Shown here: one piece after another, positions 34,024 to 42,200 of the stretch
Layout: each line of letters opens with the position of its first letter
Numbering within the stretch: position 1 is the stretch's first letter
Program-made: the position numbers and the translations under genes
Assembly (NCBI RefSeq): GCF_008107685.1
Contig: NZ_VIRF01000046.1
Span: 1 to 45,060, forward strand
From: Novosphingobium sp. BW1
GTDB taxonomy: Bacteria; Pseudomonadota; Alphaproteobacteria; Sphingomonadales; Sphingomonadaceae
Reading direction: 5' to 3'
DNA length: 45,060 nucleotides
The notes under the pieces: model-generated
Databases searched by the model: none
What the model was told of the DNA's origin: nothing
Seen by the model: only the letters and a program-made list of their open reading frames with translations

Positions 34024-36396
34024 TTACGTCGCGGTGCCGGGCTTGGCGGTGAAGAGGCGAACCCCGAAGACCGGCCCTGCGGTGTTGCGCTCGTGCGGCA
34101 CGAAGCGCACGCGCACGCTGTCCTTGTCCTTCGTCAGTGCCTGCGGGAGCGGGTACTCGACATCGAAGAACTTGCCGGGACGGTCTTCGCCCAGAACCTG
34201 CGTTGCCACCTTCACCCCGTCAACGAGGATATCGAAGGCACGGCCACGCTCGCTACCCCAATACGTCGCCTGGAGCAGAAGCGGTCCCGGCTTCACCTTC
34301 ATCGAGAATTCGAAGAAGCCACCCGAGCGCGCATCGCGCCCGTTGCGCCCGCGATAGGCGGCGGGCCAGGAATTTTCCGAGATCAGGTTGTGGTCACGCT
34401 CGGGCTGCATTTCGCCCAGGTGCATGACGTCGATCGAGCGCGCCGCAATGTCCTTCTGGCGGGCCTGTTCAGCAAGATAGGCGGCCTCTTCCTGCTTCCA
34501 CTGCCCTTCGGTGAATCGCTTGAAGTAGACCGCGCTGCGGCGCTCGTACTGGCTGTAGAACGGCACGAAGTTGCGGTCGCCCGGGCGTACGATGCCGCGC
34601 GTGACATAGCGCGGGCGGTCCGAGACGATGGGATAGAAGGCCTCGAGCGGGTTCTCGCCGACCATTGCGGGCTCGACGTCCTTCCACTCCATCTCGACCG
34701 GCCCCAGATCGGCCGCCATGACCATCGGCCCGCGCAGGACCGAGACCACCTCAGGCGCACCGGGCGCGGATTCGAGGCGCAGGTCGAGCGGCAGCGAATA
34801 GTCGATCACGTCGCCCGCCTTCCAGCGCCGATCGATGCGCACATAGCCGTTCACCGGCGTGACCTGCGCCACTTCGCCATTGATACGCAGCGCCACCGCG
34901 CCCTGGCTCCAGCCCGGAATGCGCAGCGCGAGGGCAAAGCGCGAGGACTTCACCGTCTCGAGCGTCAGGCGCACGTCGCCCTCGAAGGGGTAATCGGTCG
35001 CGAGATTGAGGGCGACGCCCTTTTCCTTCCAGACCGCGCGCGAGGCGATGAACAGGTTTACGAAGAGCGTGTCCTCGCCCTGCCAGTAGATCGAATCGCC
35101 GTGCTTGGCGTGGCTCTCCATCCCCGAGCCCACGCAGCACCAGAAGCCTTCCTCGCCCGGCTGCGAATAGCCGCGCTCGGCCCCGCTCATCATCGGCGTC
35201 ATGTAGGTGAAGCCCGCGTTGTGCGGGTTCTGCGCCGAGAGCACGTGGTTGAGGTGCGCGCGCTCGTAATAGTCGAACAGCGCCGCCTCGGGCTGCCAGG
35301 AATAGAGCTGCCGGGTCAGCTTGAGCATGTTGTAGGTGTTGCAGTGCTCGCAGGTGGACTCGGTCAGGTGCTGGGCGATGGTGTCGGGCTCAGAGAAGTA
35401 TTCCCGGTCCGCATTACCGCCGATCACGTAGCTGTGATGCTGCGTGACGGTATCCCAGAAGAAGCGCGCGGCGGTGGCAGGCGCCTGTTCGCCGGTCAGC
35501 TCGTGGATGCGGGCCAGGCCGATCAGCTTGGGGACCTGCGTGTTGGCGTGGAAGTTCGCCAGCTTGTCTTCCTGTGCGACGAGCGGGTCGAGCACGCGCT
35601 TGTCGTAGATGCGCTTGGCGATCTGCATCCAGCGCGGATTGCCGGTGCGCGCATAGAGCTCGGCGTAGCTTTCGTTGAGGCCGCCGTATTCGCAGCCCAG
35701 AAGCTCCTGCATCTGCGCCTCGTCGAGCGCGTCGAACATGTCCGCAAAGTACGCGGCAAGCCCAATCAGGACATTGAGCGCCTTGTCGTTGCCCCAGGCT
35801 GCATGGATGTCGAGCAGGCCGGCGAACATCTTGTGCACCGTGTAGAGCGGCGACCACGAGCCATTGAGGTCGAACCCGCCCGACTTGATGATGCCCTCGC
35901 GCACCTCGTCAAAGACGGTGATGCCATCGACGATCTCGCCGTCCTTGGTCTTGCGCCCCAGCGCGCCGATGTAGCCGTTGCCGCGCGCGGCCTGGCAATC
36001 GGCCAACTCCTCAACGATGTAGTCGGCGCGGCGGCGGCATTCAGCGGTGCCGCGCTGCTGCCAGGTGAGGACCAGCGCGGTCATGTAGTGACCCAGCGTG
36101 TGCCCGGCGATCGTGTCCGATTCCCATCCGCCGTAGATCTCGGCCTTGGGCTCAAGCCCGGCGTACTTGCGGAAATTGTGCAGGAAGCGGTCCGGGCTGA
36201 GCGAGAGCAGGTAGCCCTCGTTGACCTCGACCGCGGTCGCCCAGTCGGACGCGGTGAGGCGCACGTCATTGAGGGGAAGGGGCGTCGCCCGCAGGGGCAT
36301 GACCGGCTTCACAACCGCAGCGAACCCGCGCGGCGCCACCCCGCACAGCGCAAGCGCGGCAACCCCAGACATCCATTGGCGCCGACTGGCTTTCAT
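34024..36396 (-). CDS. GH127/GH146 beta-L-arabinofuranosidase
   Basis: A 790-residue exported enzyme with a twin-arginine-like signal (ASRRQWMSG, 3-11). The helical (alpha/alpha)6 domain spans about 40-480 and beta domains follow. The unusual zinc-cysteine site is visible: E350 and C352 in CEHCNTYNMLKL and the C420-C421 pair in GFWCCVGSG, with C420 as nucleophile by analogy to HypBA1. The family cleaves beta-L-arabinofuranose, including that attached to hydroxyproline in extensin, or on pectic side chains (GH146). The start ATG 36396 follows AGGAG and operator site E lies just upstream. It heads the operon GH127, reductase, DUF885, GH43. Confidence 0.92.
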   Translation of the reverse strand: MKASRRQWMSGVAALALCGVAPRGFAAVVKPVMPLRATPLPLNDVRLTASDWATAVEVNEGYLLSLSPDRFLHNFRKYAGLEPKAEIYGGWESDTIAGHTLGHYMTALVLTWQQRGTAECRRRADYIVEELADCQAARGNGYIGALGRKTKDGEIVDGITVFDEVREGIIKSGGFDLNGSWSPLYTVHKMFAGLLDIHAAWGNDKALNVLIGLAAYFADMFDALDEAQMQELLGCEYGGLNESYAELYARTGNPRWMQIAKRIYDKRVLDPLVAQEDKLANFHANTQVPKLIGLARIHELTGEQAPATAARFFWDTVTQHHSYVIGGNADREYFSEPDTIAQHLTESTCEHCNTYNMLKLTRQLYSWQPEAALFDYYERAHLNHVLSAQNPHNAGFTYMTPMMSGAERGYSQPGEEGFWCCVGSGMESHAKHGDSIYWQGEDTLFVNLFIASRAVWKEKGVALNLATDYPFEGDVRLTLETVKSSRFALALRIPGWSQGAVALRINGEVAQVTPVNGYVRIDRRWKAGDVIDYSLPLDLRLESAPGAPEVVSVLRGPMVMAADLGPVEMEWKDVEPAMVGENPLEAFYPIVSDRPRYVTRGIVRPGDRNFVPFYSQYERRSAVYFKRFTEGQWKQEEAAYLAEQARQKDIAARSIDVMHLGEMQPERDHNLISENSWPAAYRGRNGRDARSGGFFEFSMKVKPGPLLLQATYWGSERGRAFDILVDGVKVATQVLGEDRPGKFFDVEYPLPQALTKDKDSVRVRFVPHERNTAGPVFGVRLFTAKPGTAT

Positions 36397-36411
36397 CCCG
36401 AAACACTCCTA

Positions 36412-36432
36412 TCGAATATCGTATACGTTATT
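36412..36432. promoter_or_regulatory. Operator site E before the GH127 operon
   Basis: GAATATCGTATACGTTATT contains the perfect CGTATACG core at 36420-36427, about 24-40 bases upstream of the GH127 start. The position suits repression by a bound GntR/FCD dimer. Confidence 0.78.
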
Positions 36433-36564
36433 GATAGCCTGAGTGATCGCCGAGTCAATCCCCTGCGGGATCCCTCCCAAGTGCGCTCCAACCCCGCGAA
36501 AATAAAGGAGCCGGTCGCACACGCAGAGACCAGATCCCCGCATCACCTCTCCACATTTACTCCG

Positions 36565-36585
36565 ATTATATATCGTATATTTTTC
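36565..36585. promoter_or_regulatory. Operator site F before the second DUF5695-like gene
   Basis: TTATATATCGTATATTTTTC keeps ATATCGTATA of the other sites with a degenerate right arm. It lies about 85 bases upstream of the gene start, in a very AT-rich island within GC-rich DNA, and is followed by TTGAC, a possible -35 element for the plus strand. Confidence 0.65.
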
Positions 36586-36666
36586 TTGACGCCCCTCGCT
36601 GCAACCGTCATCCCAAGCCCAAGAGACCCGAGCCTGGCTGGCATCGGCCGCAAATGAGGACCTGAC

Positions 36667-39420
36667 ATGAACCGCGTACTGCGCCCCCTCCCGCTGCTTG
36701 CCCTGGCCATCGCCACGGCGGCCCCCACCGTGCTTCCTGTCGCCCCCGTCCAGGCCCAGGACGAGAAGCCCAAGAAGGTCTACGCGCCGATCATCAAGAC
36801 CGAGATGACGACGCAGGACTTCAACCTGGCGCTGCGCGCGGACACCCAGACGCTGGCCAGCCTCGCACCCAAGGGCGTGAGCGGCTTCGACTTCGTGCCC
36901 GCCGGGCGCGAGGCCGAGCGCGCGGCCAACGGTTATGTCCATATCGGTGACCTGCACCTGCGCCTGCGCACCGGCGGCGGGGCCTGGCAGGACCACAATT
37001 CCTCCAGCTTTCGCAAGCAGATCACCGCGCTGCGCGGCGGCAAGGGCGTGCTCGCCGCCGCCGACATCACCAATTCGATGGGCGATGGCATCCCGCTCAA
37101 GGTCGAGCGCCGCTGGCTCAACGAGGACGGCGTCCTGGCGATGCGCTTCACGCTCGAGAACACCAGCGCCGAGGCGGTCGAGATCGGCGTCCTGGGCATG
37201 CCGATGGTCTTCGACAACATCATCCTCGACCGCGACCTCGACGCCGCGCACCAGGAGGCCAGCTTCGTCGATCCCTATATCGGGCGCGATGCCGGCTACC
37301 TGCAGGTGACCCGCCTTTCGGGCGAGGGTCCGGCCCTGCTCGTCCTTCCGGAAAAGGGCACCCCACTCGAAGCCTACAAGCCGATCTTCCAGAAGGCCTG
37401 GGCCAAGAAGGACGACAACTTCACCGACAACACCCCGCGCAGCCAGGTGTTCGAAGGCTTCTACGACTGGACGGTAGCCAGCAAGGGCTTCGCCGAGAAG
37501 GAATGGGCCAAGGCCGGGCGCCAGTGGAACGAGCCCACCAGCATCACGCTCCAGCCGGGAGAGCGTCGCAGCTTTGGCGTGAAGTTCGCGACCTCGCCCA
37601 GCATCCGCGCGATTGAAGACACGCTGGTCGCCCACAAGCGCCCCGTCGCGGTCGGCATTCCCGGCTACGTCCTGCCCACCGACCAGAGCGCCAGCCTGTT
37701 TCTCAAGGCGCCGAGCAAGGTCACGGGGATCGAGAGCTTCCCCGAAGGCGCCCTGTCGCTGAGTGAAGAGAGTAGCGGCGAAGGCTGGGCACGCTATCAG
37801 GTCAAGGCCAGCGGCTGGGGCCGCGCGCGCCTGACGCTGACCTATGCCGATGGCCAGAAGCAGACGGTGAGCTACTATATCACCAAGCCGCTGGAGCAGG
37901 TCACGGCCGATATCGGCCACTTCACCACCCACCAGCAGTGGTTCGAGGGCAAAGGCGATCCCTTCCACCGCACCCCCGCAATCCTTTCCTACGACCGCGA
38001 GGAGAACAAGATCCTCACCCAGGACGGGCGCGTGTGGGTTGCGGGCATGAGCGATGAAGGCGGCGCAGGCTCGTGGGTCGCGGCCGCCATCAAGCAGCTC
38101 GACAACCCCGATCCCGAAGAAGTCGCCCGCATTGAGCGCCTGGTCGACGAGACCGTGCTCGGCACGCTCCAGCTTGACGAGGGTGAGCACAAGGGCGGGG
38201 TCAAGAAGAGCATCTTCTACTACGAGCCCGAGGAGTTCCCCGGCTACTACGATCCCCAGATCGATTGGTCGAGCTGGACGGCGTGGAACAAGGAGCACTC
38301 CAACGACCTGGGCCGTACCTACAACTACCCCCACGTCGCGATCGGGCACTGGGTGCTCTACCGACTGGCCCGCGATACCGAGGGGCTGGTCACGCGCCAC
38401 GACTGGAAGTTCTACCTCAAGTGGGCCTACGTCACGACTGTCGCGATGATGCGCGATGCTCCCTATTACGCACGCTTTGGCCTCATGGAGGGCGATGTAT
38501 TCCTCGACATCCTCAAGGACCTCGAGCGCGAGGGCATGAGTGAGGAAGCGGCCAACATGAAGCGGCTGATGACCGAGCGCGCGGACCACTGGCGCTCGCT
38601 CAAGTACCCGTTCGGCTCGGAGATGGCCTGGGATTCCACTGGCCAGCCCGAAGTCTACGCCTGGATGGACCACTTCGGCTACCAGCCGCAGGCCGAGGCC
38701 ACCCGCGAGGTCATCCTGGGCTATGACCCGACGATCCCGAGCTGGGGCTACAACGGCAACGCGCGCCGCTACTGGGACTTCCTTTATGGGGGCAAGGTCA
38801 GCCGCATCGAGCGCCAGATCCACCACTACGGCTCGGCGCTCAACGCGGTGCCGCTGTTCACCGCCTACCGCAAGAACCCCAAGGACTTCCACCTCCTGCG
38901 CGTCGCTTACGGCGGCATGATGGGCGGCATCACCAACATCGACCAGGAAGGCTTCGGCTCGGCCGCGTTCCACTCCTATCCCGACATGATGCAGTGGGAC
39001 GCGATCACCGGCGACTATGGCATGGGCTTCTACGGCCACGCCATCACCGCCGCGACCTACCTTGTCGATCACCCCGAGTTCGGCTGGCTGGGCCTGGGGG
39101 GCAAGCTGGAAACCCGGGGCGACACCATCCATGTCGTCCCCCAGGACGGCGCGCGACGCCGCCTCTTCGTCGCGCCTGCGGGCCTGTGGATCACGCTGGA
39201 GGCGGGCAAGATTGCCTCGGCCGACTACGACACGAAGACCGGCGAGGTGCGCCTGACGCTCGACCCGGCAAGCGCCATGACCCCGCGCGCGCGCCTGCTC
39301 TTCGAGACCACCACGAAGGACGGCAGGCCCTACGCCAGCGACACCGGCTCGCTCGAGCGCGGCGCCCATGCCTTCGACCTTGGCAGCGGACCCAAGGTCG
39401 TGACGCTCCGCCCGCGCTGA
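36667..39420 (+). CDS. Large exported DUF5695-like protein (copy B), putative glycan-active enzyme
   Basis: A 917-residue protein with a Sec signal peptide (1-30, ends PVQA). A beta-rich N-terminal half (about 40-410) and a helical half (about 460-780) are followed by a beta C-terminus, the same plan as copy A at 14068. Shared landmarks are GRTYNYPH (549-556) and SEMAWDSTG (651-659). The overall look matches DUF5695, a family without an activity I can name. The layout resembles inverting (alpha/alpha)-barrel glycosidases or lyases. GAGGA sits 6 bases before the ATG. It is the first gene of the plus-strand unit with an M24 peptidase and a secreted metallopeptidase, facing the GH127 operon. Confidence 0.68.
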   Translation: MNRVLRPLPLLALAIATAAPTVLPVAPVQAQDEKPKKVYAPIIKTEMTTQDFNLALRADTQTLASLAPKGVSGFDFVPAGREAERAANGYVHIGDLHLRLRTGGGAWQDHNSSSFRKQITALRGGKGVLAAADITNSMGDGIPLKVERRWLNEDGVLAMRFTLENTSAEAVEIGVLGMPMVFDNIILDRDLDAAHQEASFVDPYIGRDAGYLQVTRLSGEGPALLVLPEKGTPLEAYKPIFQKAWAKKDDNFTDNTPRSQVFEGFYDWTVASKGFAEKEWAKAGRQWNEPTSITLQPGERRSFGVKFATSPSIRAIEDTLVAHKRPVAVGIPGYVLPTDQSASLFLKAPSKVTGIESFPEGALSLSEESSGEGWARYQVKASGWGRARLTLTYADGQKQTVSYYITKPLEQVTADIGHFTTHQQWFEGKGDPFHRTPAILSYDREENKILTQDGRVWVAGMSDEGGAGSWVAAAIKQLDNPDPEEVARIERLVDETVLGTLQLDEGEHKGGVKKSIFYYEPEEFPGYYDPQIDWSSWTAWNKEHSNDLGRTYNYPHVAIGHWVLYRLARDTEGLVTRHDWKFYLKWAYVTTVAMMRDAPYYARFGLMEGDVFLDILKDLEREGMSEEAANMKRLMTERADHWRSLKYPFGSEMAWDSTGQPEVYAWMDHFGYQPQAEATREVILGYDPTIPSWGYNGNARRYWDFLYGGKVSRIERQIHHYGSALNAVPLFTAYRKNPKDFHLLRVAYGGMMGGITNIDQEGFGSAAFHSYPDMMQWDAITGDYGMGFYGHAITAATYLVDHPEFGWLGLGGKLETRGDTIHVVPQDGARRRLFVAPAGLWITLEAGKIASADYDTKTGEVRLTLDPASAMTPRARLLFETTTKDGRPYASDTGSLERGAHAFDLGSGPKVVTLRPR

Positions 39421-39434
39421 GCGCCGCGCGCCAT

Positions 39435-39476
39435 CCGGGGCGGTCGGGTCCCTCCCGACATTGCCGACCGCCCCGG
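39435..39476 (+). other. Overlapping alternative hairpins between copy B and the M24 gene
   Basis: A 13-bp inverted repeat CCGGGGCGGTCGG/CCGACCGCCCCGG (39435-39447, 39464-39476) encloses and competes with a smaller GTCGGG/CCCGAC pair (39443-39448, 39454-39459). There is no U-run. It could stabilise the upstream mRNA or reduce expression of the downstream gene. Confidence 0.5.
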
Positions 39477-39530
39477 ACCATGACAGGAGAAGGGCTCCCC
39501 CCCTTCCCCCAGCTGCAGATGGACAGGACG

Positions 39531-40718
39531 ATGACGACGATGATTGGCGGATCCAACCGCGAGACCGAACTGGCCCGGTTGGGCCGCTGGAGCGAATGGG
39601 CCCCGAAGATCACGCGCGCGGAATACGCCGCGCGCATCGAGGCGGCCCGCACGCGCATGATCGACGCCGGCGCGGACGCGATGGTCGTCAATGTCGGCCC
39701 GTCGATGCGTTACTTCACCGGCGTTGCCTGGTCGCCGACCGAGCGGCTCGTCGCTCTCGTCATCCCCCGCACCGGCACCCCGCGCATGATCTGCCCGGTG
39801 TTCGAGCGCGGCTCGCTCGACGCCGAACTCCAGATCGAGGCCGAGTACGTCCTGTGGGAAGAGGAAGAGGACGCGGTCGCCCTGGAATGCCGCGCGCATG
39901 GGCCTGCGACCTGCCTTGCGCTCGACCCGCTGCTCTCCTTTGGCCATGCCCGCCGTTTCATGGAACTGGTCGGCTTCACGATCGATGCAGGTGCGATCAT
40001 CGATGGCGGCCGCATGATCAAGTCGCCGCAGGAACTGGCGCTTCTGCAGCAGGCCAAGACGATGACGCTGGAGGTCCACAAAGCCGCCGCGCGCATCCTG
40101 GCGCCGGGCATTCGGGCGAGCGAGGTGATCCGCTTCATCGACGATGCGCACCGCACGCTCGGCACCTCGGGATCGTACTTCTGCGCGGTGCAGTTCGGCC
40201 ACGCCACCGCCTACCCGCACGGCCTGCCCTATGACCAGGAGCTGGAGGAGAACCAGCTCGTCCTCATCGACACCGGCTGCCGCGTCGAGGGCTACCACTC
40301 CGACATCACCCGCACCTACGCCTTTGGCAAGGTGAGCGCGCTCGAGGCCGAGACCTGGGAACTGGAAAAGGCCGCGCAGGCCGCCGCCTTTGCCGCCGTA
40401 CGCCCCGGCGTACCCTGCGAGGAGGTCGACAAGGCCGCGCGCGATGTCATTGCCAAGGCCGGCCTTGGCCCCGACTATGCCCTGCCCGGCCTGCCGCACC
40501 GCACCGGCCATGGCATCGGTCTTGCCATCCACGAGCCTGCCTACCTCGTGCGCGGCGACACCACGCCTCTGCAACCGGGCATGTGCTTTTCCAACGAGCC
40601 GATGATCGTCCACCCCGAGCGCTTCGGCGTGCGGCTGGAAGACCATTTCCACGTCACCGAGACCGGCGCGGCCTGGTTTACAGAGCCCCAGCCCGCGCTC
40701 GAGCGCCCCTTCGCCTGA
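39531..40718 (+). CDS. M24-family Xaa-Pro peptidase
   Basis: A 395-residue pita-bread-fold metallopeptidase with all five metal ligands: D247 (VLIDTG), D258 (GYHSDITRTY), H327 (HRTGHGIG), E356 (CFSNEPMIV) and E370 (VRLEDHFHV). An N-terminal creatinase-like domain covers about 25-165. Prolidases and aminopeptidases P cut the bond before proline, which ordinary peptidases do not, so this enzyme would finish Pro/Hyp dipeptides. No signal peptide is seen, so it is cytoplasmic. ATGs at 39480, 39519, 39531 and 39540 share the frame; 39531 gives MTTMIGGS, the N-terminus I expect from relatives. Confidence 0.87.
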   Translation: MTTMIGGSNRETELARLGRWSEWAPKITRAEYAARIEAARTRMIDAGADAMVVNVGPSMRYFTGVAWSPTERLVALVIPRTGTPRMICPVFERGSLDAELQIEAEYVLWEEEEDAVALECRAHGPATCLALDPLLSFGHARRFMELVGFTIDAGAIIDGGRMIKSPQELALLQQAKTMTLEVHKAAARILAPGIRASEVIRFIDDAHRTLGTSGSYFCAVQFGHATAYPHGLPYDQELEENQLVLIDTGCRVEGYHSDITRTYAFGKVSALEAETWELEKAAQAAAFAAVRPGVPCEEVDKAARDVIAKAGLGPDYALPGLPHRTGHGIGLAIHEPAYLVRGDTTPLQPGMCFSNEPMIVHPERFGVRLEDHFHVTETGAAWFTEPQPALERPFA

Positions 40719-40804
40719 ACCGCACGGCGCCGGTGTGCGCCCGCTCCCGCCACCGGCGCCGTCCCCTTTGTGGGCGGCCGCTCCAAACCTGGAAGATATC
40801 GACC

Positions 40805-41707
40805 TTGCGCCTTTCCTCGTTCCACCGCCGCGTGCTGAGCGTCCTTGCCCTGACCCTGCCGATCGTGGGCGGCGCGGCGCTTGCGGGCGCTGCGACGGCC
40901 AGCGCAGCGGACATCGTCGCCCCGCCCGCCGACCTCGCGCTCGATCCCTTTTACACCCAGGCCATCGAGACCGATGGCCTGTGGATCACCAGTTCCTCCA
41001 AGGTAAAGCCGGGCACCCTCGTCAAGGCGCGCAACATGGTCCACGCCATGCTCGCCCACCGGCCCGAGATCGCCCGCGAACTGGTGCGCCAGGGCTTTCG
41101 CATCGCGATCATGGCCGAGGACGAGACGACCATGGACCTTCCCGAGCAGCGCGACTGGGACAAGCCCGCGCGCGACGACATCGTGCTCACTCCTTTTGAG
41201 CGGGAGAACTACGACACCGAAATCGCACCGCTCACGCCCTATGAATACTGGGCCAAGCGCGCGCGCGGCATGGGAGGCCTCCTCACCAGTGGCGCCGAAG
41301 AGAACATCCAGGCCGTGCCCGGCACGCGCTATTTCGGCGAGACGATCCTCGTCCACGAGTTCTCGCACGCGATGTACCAGGCCCTCCTCGAAATCGGCCC
41401 GGCCTTTGATGCGCTGATCCACGCCGCCTATGCCAACGCGCGCCAGCGCGGCACCTGGAAGGACCAGTACATGGAGAACACCATCGACGAGTACTGGGCC
41501 GAGGGCACGCAGTTCTGGTTCAACAGCAACTTCCCTGCACAGATGGGCGACACGCTGGTGCGCACCGATGCCGAGATGGCCGCGCGCGACCCCGCTCTCG
41601 CGGTCCTGCTGGAGCAGGTCTACGGACCGATCCACCGCCTGCCCGACGATCCCTTCTGGATGCACAACGCCAAGGCCAAGCCCCGGAGCCCCGCCAAGGC
41701 CGATTGA
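40805..41707 (+). CDS. Secreted HExxH metalloprotein, putative peptidase
   Basis: A 300-residue protein with a signal peptide (about 1-34, ends TASA). It has the zinc-binding helix ILVHEFSHAMYQ (HEFSH) and, further on, NTIDEYWAEGTQFWF, whose Glu is a likely third ligand, a gluzincin-like arrangement. I do not recognise a named peptidase family. The N-terminal half (ITSSSKVKPGTLVKARNMVH) has no obvious domain. The start is TTG 40805 after GGAAG; an open frame further upstream overlaps the M24 gene and looks non-coding. It is the third gene of the DUF5695-M24 unit and is followed by a terminator. A role in cutting extensin-like backbones is inferred from position only. Confidence 0.75.
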   Translation: MRLSSFHRRVLSVLALTLPIVGGAALAGAATASAADIVAPPADLALDPFYTQAIETDGLWITSSSKVKPGTLVKARNMVHAMLAHRPEIARELVRQGFRIAIMAEDETTMDLPEQRDWDKPARDDIVLTPFERENYDTEIAPLTPYEYWAKRARGMGGLLTSGAEENIQAVPGTRYFGETILVHEFSHAMYQALLEIGPAFDALIHAAYANARQRGTWKDQYMENTIDEYWAEGTQFWFNSNFPAQMGDTLVRTDAEMAARDPALAVLLEQVYGPIHRLPDDPFWMHNAKAKPRSPAKAD

Positions 41708-41751
41708 GCGACAGCCGCCCGGCCCGGGCGTCATCCTGCCCTGACCCAACA

Positions 41752-41783
41752 GAGGCCTCGCGCACACGCGCGGGGCCTTTTTG
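41752..41783 (+). terminator. Intrinsic terminator after the secreted metallopeptidase gene
   Basis: GAGGCCTCGCGC pairs with GCGCGGGGCCT around ACAC, with one bulge, and is followed by TTTTT. It closes the DUF5695-M24-metallopeptidase unit about 45 bases after its last stop. Confidence 0.75.
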
Positions 41784-42188
41784 GTCTGCGCGCGCCGTTT
41801 CGACTCGCATCCAGGTTGAACAGCGCCCCAGTCTATCCGGTAACCGAACAGTCTTTTGCAACTGAACAAACATTCAAAAAAATGTCACAATCACTGGAAC
41901 CTTCCCGGACAGCGGGATGAGTGTGCCATTTAAGCCGCAAGATGCCTTATCAATCTGCATTTATGAAAATTGAACGGTTGAACAATCTCTCGCGAGCGCT
42001 ATGAGCGCGTCAGCTCCCACCGAGCCCCCGGGTTGCGCAAGCGACGCCTCCGGGCACCACCCGAGCGGAACCGGACGGGCCTCCTCGCGCCGCGCAGCCC
42101 CTGCGCCTCTCGCGCCCACCAGGCCCCGGTACCGCGCCTTGCGCGTTTGACACGCGCGCTCTTGAAAACGGCAATTCTGCCGCAACGC
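41784..42188. promoter_or_regulatory. Upstream region of the second TonB receptor gene
   Basis: About 400 bases without a credible gene. The part 41850-41990 is clearly AT-richer than its surroundings and contains ACATTCAAAAAAATGT (a small inverted repeat, 41868-41889 region) and TTGAAC boxes, so it probably carries the promoter. The CGTATACG operator is absent. The rest (41995-42188) is GC-rich with nothing I can support. Confidence 0.4.
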
Positions 42189-42200
42189 ATGAGGGATACG

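Noticed and set aside
33979..36657. An 892-codon open frame opposite the GH127 gene
   Set aside because: No domain, and the minus-strand protein carries the full zinc-cysteine active site.
36409..39369. A 986-codon open frame opposite DUF5695 copy B
   Set aside because: Same composition artefact; the plus-strand gene has a signal peptide, ribosome site and motifs.
14068..41707. A GH121 enzyme, expected by analogy with the Bifidobacterium extensin system
   Set aside because: None of the proteins read as GH121; the DUF5695-like proteins may replace it, but that is only a hypothesis.
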